From Deltaproteobacteria bacterium (GTDB lineage Bacteria > Desulfobacterota > Anaeroferrophillalia > Anaeroferrophillales > Tharpellaceae), in the NCBI GenBank assembly GCA_013153415.1, contig JAADEO010000231.1, positions 1-17,851 on the forward strand: 17,851 nucleotides of DNA, in the 5' to 3' direction. The notes beneath the pieces were generated by a model. It was not told the DNA's origin. It saw nothing but the letters and a program-made list of their open reading frames with translations, and did no database searches. A program made the translations under genes and the position numbers. Below are positions 7,120 through 14,955 of this stretch, in pieces (position 1 is the first letter of the stretch; each line of letters opens with the position of its first letter).

Positions 7120-8028
7120 TCAGTCCGCCGTCAGTTCACTGTAGATCTCGGTCAGCCCCGGTTCCTGGATCTTGAGATCGGAAAACCGCAATCCGCAACG
7201 GTCCAGTTCGGCCAACACCGCCCCCAGCGGGTCTCGCTCCCGGTGAAGACGCAGAACCAACTCCCCCGGGGGAGCCGATTCGCGCTTGGCGAGCAGGGCT
7301 TCCGGCAAACAGCCGGGATCGCCATCGACCAATTGGAGCCGAAGACGGCGCCACTGGCTGCGCCGGAGCAGCTCCGAGCGCGGGGCCAGGGCCGCGAGAC
7401 GGCCGTGATTGAGAATCGCGATCCTCTCGCACATGGTTTCGGCCTCTTCCAGGTAATGGGTCGTCAGGATGATGGTGTGCCCCCTGGAGTTGAGCCCGCG
7501 GATAAAATCCCAAAGCTGGCGGCGCAGGGCGACATCGACTCCGGCCGTGGGTTCATCGAGAATCACCACCGGCGGCCGGTGGACCAGGGCCTGGGCGATC
7601 AGAACCCGTCTTTTCATGCCGCCGGAGAGATGGTTCATCGTCGTCTCGGCCTTCTCTTCAAGCCCCAGGGCGACCAGCAGTTCATCGATCCAGCCCCGGT
7701 TTTCCCGGCCGAGGCCGAAATAGCCGGACTGCAGGGTAAGCAGCTCCCGGATCGTGAAAAAGGGATCATAAGCCAGTTCCTGAGGCACCACCCCGAGCCG
7801 GTGCCGGGCCTCGCGCCACTGGCGGCAAACGTCGTAACCCAAAACCGCGGCCCGCCCCGAGGAGGCCCGGGTAAGGCCGGCCAGGATATTGATCAGGGTC
7901 GATTTCCCGGCTCCGTTGGGCCCCAGCAGGGCAAAGAATTCGCCCTTTCCGATCTCCATATCAATCGCCTCGAGGGCCTGCAGGGAACCGTAGTTCTTGC
8001 TGAGTTTTTCTATGCTTACCGCTGTCAC
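7120..8028 (-). CDS. yadG: ABC exporter ATP-binding protein, YadG-like
   Basis: A 302-residue cytoplasmic ATPase subunit with every nucleotide-binding element: Walker A GPNGAGKST (36-44), Q-loop Q83, signature LSGG (134-137), Walker B VVILDEP (154-160, catalytic E159) and H-loop H191 in TTHYLEEAE. VPQELAYDPF and LDEPTAGVD recall the E. coli YadG subfamily of ABC-2 ATPases. It hydrolyses ATP to power the adjacent permease. The start is a GTG at 8028-8026, preceded by AAGG as a modest Shine-Dalgarno. The C-terminal 90 residues after the H-loop form the regulatory extension common in exporters of this group. It is transcribed divergently from citrate synthase. Confidence 0.93.
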   Translation of the reverse strand: MTAVSIEKLSKNYGSLQALEAIDMEIGKGEFFALLGPNGAGKSTLINILAGLTRASSGRAAVLGYDVCRQWREARHRLGVVPQELAYDPFFTIRELLTLQSGYFGLGRENRGWIDELLVALGLEEKAETTMNHLSGGMKRRVLIAQALVHRPPVVILDEPTAGVDVALRRQLWDFIRGLNSRGHTIILTTHYLEEAETMCERIAILNHGRLAALAPRSELLRRSQWRRLRLQLVDGDPGCLPEALLAKRESAPPGELVLRLHRERDPLGAVLAELDRCGLRFSDLKIQEPGLTEIYSELTAD

Positions 8029-8232
8029 CGAAACCTTGTAAAAATATATTTACTTGACAAAAAGCTAAAAAATATAATACTTTCCCTCTTCGGCCCGCTT
8101 TTTGACCAGCCCCCTCGCAACAGCGAAACCGGATTGCGCTCACCCTGACCTTTCGGAAACCGACAAAGCTATCCCCGGCCGGAAGCGGACCGCCTGAAAC
8201 TTCCGCACAATCAAAGGAGGCAAGGAGATACC
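8029..8232. promoter_or_regulatory. Divergent promoter region between yadG and gltA
   Basis: An AT-rich core lies at 8036-8080 within otherwise GC-rich sequence. On the plus strand a perfect TATAAT (8073-8078) can pair with TTTACT (8049-8054) at 18-bp spacing; a perfect TTGACA (8054-8059) is also present but only 13 bp from the same -10. This is the likely gltA promoter, leaving a leader of about 145 nt. For gltA, AAAGGAGG (8213-8220) and a second AAGGAG (8222-8227) precede ATG 8233. On the minus strand TATATT (8048-8043) may serve as the -10 for yadG. Confidence 0.55.
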
Positions 8233-9645
8233 ATGAACAACGACAGACATCAAGGTTCGAGTGAAATAACCCAACTGATAATCGAAGCCGCCGCCCGGGC
8301 TCGGGCCGAAATCGGAGGTGTCAGCCGTAAACCAGCCAGCAGCAAAGCCGCCAAATGGCCGATCGAATGCCAGATCGGTCCCGGTCTCGAGGGCGCTATC
8401 GCCTGCGAATCGAAAGTCGGCTATGTCAATGGCACCGAGGGCCTGCTCTCCTACCGGGGTTACGATATATTCGAACTCTGCGCCTACTCAACTTACGAAG
8501 AGGTCTCCTACCTGCTGCTCCACGGCAACCTGCCGACCGCCGACGAACTCAGGGAGTATGAACAGAAGCTGGTCCAGTACCGGCACATGAACAAGACCCT
8601 GCGCCTGCTGATGAGTTTCCCGGTCGAAGAGATGAACGCCATGGCCGCCCTGCGCATGGGCACCATCTTCATGCGCCAGGAGTTCACCTACATCGATAAG
8701 GAAGTGGCGAAACCCGATCTCAACGACGCGATCAGCGCCGACGAGGATTCGATCGGCATGGAAACCAAGCCCAGCGGGGAGAAACGGGCCATCTACGAGT
8801 TCAAGAAGAAAAAGAAGAAACCCAAGAAGATCGACGCTGAACTCGACGACGCCAGCGGGCTCGAGGCCTGTTACCACCTGATCGCCGGGGTTCCGACCCT
8901 GACCGCGGCCATCGCCCGCATCCGTCAGGGTCTGATGCCTTATGAACCGCTCAACGACTTGAGCCACGCCGGCAACCTCTTCTATATGATGAACGGCCGG
9001 CGGCCGACTCCGATCGAAGAGCGGGTGCTCGACGTGGCTCTGATCCTCCATGCCGACCACGGTATGAACGCCAGTACCTTCGCCTCGATGGTGGTGGCCT
9101 CGACCCTCTCCGACATCTATTTCTCGGTCGGTTCCGGGATCGCGGCCTTAAACGGCCCCCTGCACGGCGGCGCCAACGAAAGAGTGCTCCACACCCTGCG
9201 CGAGATCGGCAGCCCCGAGCAGGTTCCCGAATGGGTCAGAACCTCCCTCAAAGCAAAGAAGAAAATCCCCGGTTTCGGTCACCGGGTCTACAAAACCTAC
9301 GATCCCCGGGCCCGGATTCTCGGACCCCTGGCCAAATACCGCTGCCTGGGCTGCGCCGCCGACATCCAGAACCTTATCGGCACCGCCGAAGAACTCGAAA
9401 AAGAGGTGGTCTCCTCGCTGGCCGAAGAGAAGAAGATCTTTCCCAACGTCGATTTCTATTCCGGCGTGGTCTATACCCGCTTAGGCATCGATCCGGCCAT
9501 GTTCACCCCGCTTTTCGCCGTCAGCCGGGTCGCGGGCTGGACCGCCAGGGTTCTCGAATACATGCGTCACAACCGCATCTTCCGACCCCGGGCCCTCTAC
9601 ACCGGGAAATTCAATCAGAAGTACAAACCTCTCGATGAACGCTGA
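8233..9645 (+). CDS. gltA: Citrate synthase with a lysine-rich insertion
   Basis: This 470-residue enzyme condenses acetyl-CoA and oxaloacetate to citrate, the entry step of the TCA cycle. The catalytic triad of the family is intact: H311 in PLHGGAN, H350 in PGFGHRVYK and D407 in NVDFYSG (equivalent to H264, H305 and D362 of E. coli). ILHADHGMNAST is also conserved. The protein is longer than the usual 370-440 residues because of an N-terminal extension of about 45 residues and an insertion at roughly residues 152-210, between the MAALRMG helix and ACYHLIAGVPTLTA. The insertion is acidic at first, then carries KKKKKKPKK (191-199). The start has a strong Shine-Dalgarno. The dgt gene starts inside its last codons. 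A methylcitrate synthase is a less likely alternative. Confidence 0.93.
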   Translation: MNNDRHQGSSEITQLIIEAAARARAEIGGVSRKPASSKAAKWPIECQIGPGLEGAIACESKVGYVNGTEGLLSYRGYDIFELCAYSTYEEVSYLLLHGNLPTADELREYEQKLVQYRHMNKTLRLLMSFPVEEMNAMAALRMGTIFMRQEFTYIDKEVAKPDLNDAISADEDSIGMETKPSGEKRAIYEFKKKKKKPKKIDAELDDASGLEACYHLIAGVPTLTAAIARIRQGLMPYEPLNDLSHAGNLFYMMNGRRPTPIEERVLDVALILHADHGMNASTFASMVVASTLSDIYFSVGSGIAALNGPLHGGANERVLHTLREIGSPEQVPEWVRTSLKAKKKIPGFGHRVYKTYDPRARILGPLAKYRCLGCAADIQNLIGTAEELEKEVVSSLAEEKKIFPNVDFYSGVVYTRLGIDPAMFTPLFAVSRVAGWTARVLEYMRHNRIFRPRALYTGKFNQKYKPLDER

Positions 9646-10702
9646 GAACACAACTTCCGACCCTACGGTTCGAGCTGAACTGGAACAACGGGAAAGGAGC
9701 CTTCTGGCTCCTTTCGCCGCTTTGAGCTCCGCATCCCGGGGCCGTTTGCAACCGGAGGAGGAGTGCGCTTTCCGGATGGCCTTCCAGCATGACCGCGACC
9801 GGATCATCCACTCCAAGGCCTTCCGCCGCCTGAAATACAAGACCCAGGTCTTCCTGGCCCCGAGCGGTGACCACTATCGCACCCGCCTGACCCACACCCT
9901 CGAGGTCGCCCAGATTGCCCGGACTATGGCCCGGGCCCTCAACCTGAACGAAGATCTGACCGAAGCCATCGCCCTGGGACACGATCTCGGCCATACCCCT
10001 TTCGGCCATGCCGGCGAGGCGGTCCTCAACCAGCTCCACCCCGGCGGTTTCAATCATTTCCAGCAGAGCCTCAGGGTCGTCGACATCCTGGAAAAAGAGG
10101 GCCGGGGGCTCAACCTCACCTTCGAAGTCCGGGACGGGATCGTCAAGCACTCCAAGGGCAAAGGACCGATCCTCTCCAAGGCTCTGGAGCACTCCGCCCT
10201 GACTCTCGAAGGCCGGATCGTCCGGCTGGCCGATATCATCGCCTACGTCAACCACGACCTCGACGATGCCATCCGGGCCCACACCATCCGGGCCGATGAG
10301 ATTCCCCCACTCTGCCGCCGCGTCCTGGGGGAAAGCCATCCCCAGCGCATCAACACCATGGTCACCGACACCATCATCGAAAGCCGCCGGCATCCCGGGG
10401 AACTGAAGGTCTCCGACGCGGTTTTGGAAGCCCTGACCGAATTGCGCTCCTTTCTCTTCGACCGGGTCTACGAAAGCCCGGCCGTGCACAACGATTTTCT
10501 CAAGGCCCGGCGGCTCCTGGAAGAGATCTACAACTATTTCACCCGGCACCCCGACCAGCTCAGGGGACGCTACTATCCCGGCTACCTCGAAGCGTACGAT
10601 TTCACCGAGAATCTGCGCGACTTCATCGCCAGCATGACCGACCGTTACGCTTTCTCGCTCTATGAAAAGCTCTTCTTGCCCCACCCCTGGAATATCAAAT
10701 AG
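9635..10702 (+). CDS. dgt: dGTP triphosphohydrolase-like protein (HD superfamily)
   Basis: A 355-residue HD-superfamily dNTP triphosphohydrolase, which cleaves dNTPs (classically dGTP) to the nucleoside and triphosphate, affecting dNTP pools and replication fidelity. The metal-binding residues are all present: H87 in RLTHTLEV, H116-D117 in GHDLGHTPFGH and D200 in RLADIIAYVNHD. The N-terminal RDRIIHSKAFRRLKYKTQV segment is a hallmark of the family. Length matches the shorter dgt type rather than the roughly 500-residue E. coli enzyme, so nucleotide preference may be broader than dGTP. It overlaps the citrate synthase gene by 11 bp and is followed after 31 bp by the SNF2 gene, indicating one transcript. 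No frameshift or missing motif is seen. Confidence 0.93.
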   Translation: MNAENTTSDPTVRAELEQRERSLLAPFAALSSASRGRLQPEEECAFRMAFQHDRDRIIHSKAFRRLKYKTQVFLAPSGDHYRTRLTHTLEVAQIARTMARALNLNEDLTEAIALGHDLGHTPFGHAGEAVLNQLHPGGFNHFQQSLRVVDILEKEGRGLNLTFEVRDGIVKHSKGKGPILSKALEHSALTLEGRIVRLADIIAYVNHDLDDAIRAHTIRADEIPPLCRRVLGESHPQRINTMVTDTIIESRRHPGELKVSDAVLEALTELRSFLFDRVYESPAVHNDFLKARRLLEEIYNYFTRHPDQLRGRYYPGYLEAYDFTENLRDFIASMTDRYAFSLYEKLFLPHPWNIK

Positions 10703-10733
10703 ACGCCGAGCGTATCGCCGACTGGAAAAACTC

Positions 10734-13700
10734 ATGACAGAAACTTCGCAAGTACCAACTTTCGTCCCAATGCTGCAGCAACTGGAAGAACTCGACGAGG
10801 AAGACCTCTACTTTCTCCAGATAACCGCCCTGCTCGACGGCAACACCCCGCGTGAAGAACTCTTTCGGATCATGAAAGCCCTGGCCCGAACCCCGGGCTC
10901 CGGGCGGCGCTGGCAGAGCGAAGAGGCCGCCGCCCGCCTGCGGCGCCTGCGCGGCCTCAACCTGATCGACAACCATAACCGCTGCCACCCCGAGGTACGC
11001 GAGGTCATCGCCCGGCGCCCGCTTGAGCAAAAGACCCTGCAACTCTGCCGCCAGCTGATCCACTCCTCGTTTCTCGACCACCAGGCGACGGGAAGCAATC
11101 CCGACGAGCTTCGCGCCCGAACCCTGCGCAACTTTCGCCTGGCCCTCTACTGCCACGATTTCGAGGCCCTGCAAAGTTATCTGCCGACCCTCTACCAGGC
11201 GGCCTACGACCCCCTCTACCGTCACCCCTACGCCGCCCTGACCCTCTACCCGTTCGATGCCGACTGGTTCACCACCCTGCCCCTGCCATTGCAGTTCGCT
11301 GCCCTTGACGACTGCATCACCCACAGCCTCGAGGATCTGGTCGAAACCCCGAAACTGGACCGCTTCATCACCAGCAGATTTCCCGCCGATGAACCCGGCA
11401 ACCGCCCTTTCATCCTGCTTTTCGCCCACAAGCTGCTCTTTTGCGGCCGACTGGAGGAACTCGATAAACTCTGCCGGGAACACGGAGAGCTTTTCACCGG
11501 CTCCGGTTTCCGGGGAGCAATCGCCGCCCTCAAGGGAGAATTCACCGAGGCCGCCGGGCTCTTTCGTGACGACCTCGACCAGGCCCGCAGTCTCAATTCG
11601 GAAGGCCGGGCCTGTTTCGATGCCCCGATCGTCTTTTTCTACATCCTGACCTTGGGCCATACCCAGACCGCGGCCGTCTGGGAGGAGGCCGCTCAGACCC
11701 TGAGCACCGGCGAGGAGCAATTCGTCTACAATCCCTATACCCGGGATCTCTTCCGTCTCGCCGACACTCTGCTGAAACTTTTCCGCGGCCACATCAGCGA
11801 GGCCCGTAAGAGTTTCGCTGCCCTCGAACAGCGACCGGAACGTTCGATCTTCACCCTGCTCAAGGCTTTAGTCTCCTACTGGCTCTACGGTCGCATCGAA
11901 CCCGAGGACTTTACCAGGTTGGCAAAACTTGAACAGGAGTTCGAAAAATCGTTCCCCTGGATCGCTCTGGAAAGCCGCAGCCTGCTACGACTCAACCAAC
12001 CGGCCGCAGAGACCGTACCCGCAAGCGAAACGACAGCAGAAGCCGGCGCCGGTCTTAGGCCCCTGAGTCCGGCCATCACCTTCGAACCGGCCTGGCGCCG
12101 GACCCTGGCCGCCCTCAAACAACTGGTTCCCGACCCTGAAACCGAATCCGCCGACCACGAAACCGCTCCCGACATGCGTCTGGCCTGGTTTCTCGAACTG
12201 ACCCCGGAGGGCGGCCTCAACCTGACGCCCAGGGTCCAGAAACAGCATGCTTCCCGCTGGAGTCCGGGCCGCAACCTGGCTTTAAGTCGCATCTACGAAG
12301 GGGAGCGACTGCCGTTTTTCACGGAACAGGATGAACGCATCTGTCGCACCCTGCGACGGCGGGCCGAAAACCGGGGCGAAGAGTACTATTTCGACCAGGC
12401 CGCTGCGGTCGAAGCCCTGGCCGGACACCCCCATCTTTTCCTGCAGGGACATCCGGAAATCCCGGTTGCCGTCAGCCGGGGCGAGGCGGTAATCATCCTT
12501 TCGCACAACAGTGGCGACGACACCTTCAGACTGCGCCTGGAACCCGATCTCGGCCAACTCGAACTGCTGGTCACCGCCCCTTCGCCCACCCGTTTCATCT
12601 ATTACCGCAACAACGACGAGCTTAAAGAGATCTCCCGGCTTTTGGGTCAGGGAGGCCTGCTCCTGCCGGCCGCAGCCCGGACGGAGCTCACCCGGACGAT
12701 CACTTTCCTGGCTCAACTCATCCCGGTCTACAGCGACCTCGACCCACAACTCGAAACCTCCAGCCCAAAGCCCAATAGCCGGCTCTTTCTGCAGATATTT
12801 CCGGTCGGCAACGGCCTGCGCTTCGACCTCAAGGTCAAACCCTCGGGCGACAGGGGACCGCACCTGATCCCCGGACAGGGCTGTCGCCACATCCTCACCC
12901 GAACCCCGGGCGGCGCGCCGCTGACCATCTTTCGTGACCTGGAAAAAGAGAAACAACGCCTGGCCGAGCTCAGCCGCGCCTGCCCGAGTCTTGAGCTCAA
13001 AGAAGAGCCCGACCAGGCTGAAATCAGCTATCAGGTCGACGATCTCGAAACCTGTCTCAATATTCTAAATGAAATCCAGGCCCTGCAACAGGACCAGGGG
13101 TATATCGAGGAGGGCAACTGGCTGGTCTGCGAGTGGCCGGCCGGCCGCCGCCTGAGTCTCAAGAATCCCCCCCGAGCCTCGGCCTTCCAGATCCGGGTGA
13201 CCCCGCATCAGGAGTGGTTCCGGCTTGAAGGCGGTCTCAAAGTGGATGAGCGGGAGGTAGTCGAACTGGGGCGGCTGATCAGCAACGCCGGCCGCGGCCT
13301 GGGCGCTTTCGTGCCCCTCAAGGAGAACCAGTTCGTGATGCTGGCCCGGGACCTGCGTCAGCGGCTGCATGAACTGAGTTTCTACATCAACGAGGATGAC
13401 GGCGAGCTTAAAATCCACCGGGCCGCGGTTGGCGCGGTGGCCGAGATCCTGGAGGAGCTGCCCGGGGTCGACTGCAGCACCGGCTGGCGGTCCCAGCTCC
13501 AGCGCTTCGCCGAAGCTAAAGACTTCAAACCGCAACTGCCGCACAATCTGAAAACCAGCCTGCGCAGCTACCAGCTTGAAGGTTTCAACTGGCTCTCACG
13601 CCTGGCTCATCTCGGCTTCGGCGCCTGCCTGGCCGACGACATGGGACTGGGGAAAACCATCCAGACCCTGGCCCTGATTCTCGCCCGGGCGGAGGCCGGA

Positions 13701-14945
13701 CCGGTCCTCGTCGTGGCCCCGACCTCGGTCTGCGACAACTGGCTCAAGGAGTGTGAACGTTTCGCCCCGGACCTCAACCCGATCTCTTTCGGCGGCAGCC
13801 GGCGCCGGGAGCTGGTCGAAAGTCTCAAACCTTACGACCTGCTGATCTGCAGCTACACCATGCTCCAGCAGGAACGCGACCTGCTGGTCGATCGGACCTG
13901 GGAGATCATCATCCTCGATGAAGCCCAGGCGATCAAAAACATGAATACCAAACGCTCCCGGGCAGCGATGAGCCTGAAAGGGCATTTCCGCCTGATCACC
14001 ACCGGCACCCCGATGGAAAATCACCTGGGAGAGCTCTGGAACCTTTTCAATTTCATCAATCCCGGCCTGCTCGGCACCCTGGAACAGTTCAACCGGCGTT
14101 TCGCTCAGCCCATCGAACAGGACAAGAGCAGTACTGCCCGCGACCACCTGCGGGCCCTGATCAAACCCTACATCCTGCGCCGAACCAAGGCCCAGGTTTT
14201 AAAGGAGCTGCCGCCCCGAACCGAGATCCAGCTCAAGGTCGAGTTGAGCGAGGCCGAACGCAACTTCTACGAAGCGGTCCGGCGCCAGGCCATCGCCCGC
14301 CTCGAGGAGGTCAGCCGCAAGGGCCCGGAGGATGGCCGCAACACCTCGATCCAGGTCCTGGCCGAGTTGACTCGACTGCGGCTGGCAGCCTGCAATCCCC
14401 GCCTGGTCGCTCCCGAGAGCGAAATTTCCAGCGCCAAGCTCGAACTCTTCGGCCGGGTGGTGACGGATCTCACCAGCAGCGGCCACCGAGCCCTGGTATT
14501 CAGTCAATTCGTCAAACATCTCAACCTGATCCGCGAATACCTCGACCGGCAGCAGATCACCTACCGCTACCTCGACGGCTCGACCCCGAAAGCAAAACGC
14601 CAGGTCGAGATAAACGCCTTTCAGGAGGGCAACAGCGACCTCTTCCTGATCAGTCTCAAAGCCGGTGGTCTGGGGCTCAACCTGACCGCTGCCGACTACG
14701 TCATCCATCTCGACCCCTGGTGGAATCCGGCGATCGAGGATCAGGCTTCGGACCGGGCTCACCGTATCGGCCAGACCCGTCCGGTAACCGTCTACCGCCT
14801 CATCACCCGCCACACGATCGAGGAGAAAATCGTCCGTCTGCACCAGGAGAAGCGCAATCTCGCCGACCAGATCCTGACGGCCAGCGACCAGTCGGCCCGT
14901 TTCTCGACCGGCGAGTTGCTCGAATTGATTAAAGAGGGAGTTTAG
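10734..14945 (+). CDS. SNF2-family DEAD/DEAH ATPase with long N-terminal region
   Basis: A 1,403-residue SWI2/SNF2-type double-stranded-DNA translocase. The ATPase core occupies about residues 938-1370: Walker A DMGLGKT (K974), motif II DEAQ (1062-1065), TTGTPMENHLGELWNLFNF, helicase-C elements LISLKAGGLGLNLT and WWNPAIEDQASDRAHRIGQ (arginine-finger region 1340-1347). Upstream, about residues 700-930 resemble the SNF2-associated domain of bacterial members (EWFRLEGGLKVD, GAFVPLKENQFVML). The first 80 residues look like a winged helix, and about 100-450 are alpha-helical and TPR-like. ATG 10734 was preferred to an upstream frame start at 10662 that lies inside dgt. Bacterial homologues act in transcription recycling, DNA repair or defence; which applies here is unknown. 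No nuclease or methylase domain is fused. Confidence 0.92.
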   Translation: MTETSQVPTFVPMLQQLEELDEEDLYFLQITALLDGNTPREELFRIMKALARTPGSGRRWQSEEAAARLRRLRGLNLIDNHNRCHPEVREVIARRPLEQKTLQLCRQLIHSSFLDHQATGSNPDELRARTLRNFRLALYCHDFEALQSYLPTLYQAAYDPLYRHPYAALTLYPFDADWFTTLPLPLQFAALDDCITHSLEDLVETPKLDRFITSRFPADEPGNRPFILLFAHKLLFCGRLEELDKLCREHGELFTGSGFRGAIAALKGEFTEAAGLFRDDLDQARSLNSEGRACFDAPIVFFYILTLGHTQTAAVWEEAAQTLSTGEEQFVYNPYTRDLFRLADTLLKLFRGHISEARKSFAALEQRPERSIFTLLKALVSYWLYGRIEPEDFTRLAKLEQEFEKSFPWIALESRSLLRLNQPAAETVPASETTAEAGAGLRPLSPAITFEPAWRRTLAALKQLVPDPETESADHETAPDMRLAWFLELTPEGGLNLTPRVQKQHASRWSPGRNLALSRIYEGERLPFFTEQDERICRTLRRRAENRGEEYYFDQAAAVEALAGHPHLFLQGHPEIPVAVSRGEAVIILSHNSGDDTFRLRLEPDLGQLELLVTAPSPTRFIYYRNNDELKEISRLLGQGGLLLPAAARTELTRTITFLAQLIPVYSDLDPQLETSSPKPNSRLFLQIFPVGNGLRFDLKVKPSGDRGPHLIPGQGCRHILTRTPGGAPLTIFRDLEKEKQRLAELSRACPSLELKEEPDQAEISYQVDDLETCLNILNEIQALQQDQGYIEEGNWLVCEWPAGRRLSLKNPPRASAFQIRVTPHQEWFRLEGGLKVDEREVVELGRLISNAGRGLGAFVPLKENQFVMLARDLRQRLHELSFYINEDDGELKIHRAAVGAVAEILEELPGVDCSTGWRSQLQRFAEAKDFKPQLPHNLKTSLRSYQLEGFNWLSRLAHLGFGACLADDMGLGKTIQTLALILARAEAGPVLVVAPTSVCDNWLKECERFAPDLNPISFGGSRRRELVESLKPYDLLICSYTMLQQERDLLVDRTWEIIILDEAQAIKNMNTKRSRAAMSLKGHFRLITTGTPMENHLGELWNLFNFINPGLLGTLEQFNRRFAQPIEQDKSSTARDHLRALIKPYILRRTKAQVLKELPPRTEIQLKVELSEAERNFYEAVRRQAIARLEEVSRKGPEDGRNTSIQVLAELTRLRLAACNPRLVAPESEISSAKLELFGRVVTDLTSSGHRALVFSQFVKHLNLIREYLDRQQITYRYLDGSTPKAKRQVEINAFQEGNSDLFLISLKAGGLGLNLTAADYVIHLDPWWNPAIEDQASDRAHRIGQTRPVTVYRLITRHTIEEKIVRLHQEKRNLADQILTASDQSARFSTGELLELIKEGV

Positions 14946-14955
14946 AAGGTCTGGA

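Noticed and set aside
6249..8148. Long plus-strand open frames (6249-7175 and 7111-8148) across the ABC exporter
   Set aside because: Both are antisense to the ATPase and permease genes, which have complete family motifs. The plus-strand translations are low-complexity Gln/Gly/Asp/Arg-rich strings.
8803..8829. Frameshift or sequencing error at the poly-lysine codons in citrate synthase
   Set aside because: The reading frame continues cleanly on both sides into conserved citrate synthase sequence, and Lys is encoded by mixed AAG/AAA codons rather than a single-base run.
10662..10733. Upstream start for the SNF2 gene at 10662
   Set aside because: It would place 24 residues inside the end of dgt with no family resemblance; ATG 10734 lies just after the dgt stop.
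9611..10735. 374-codon minus-strand open frame opposite dgt
   Set aside because: It is fully antisense to a protein with all dGTPase motifs. It arises from GC-rich codon bias and has low-complexity Gly/Val/Asp/Phe composition with no recognisable domain.
10695..11792. 365-codon minus-strand open frame opposite the SNF2 gene start
   Set aside because: Shadow of the SNF2 N-terminal coding region; composition is typical of reverse-frame translation and no domain is recognised.
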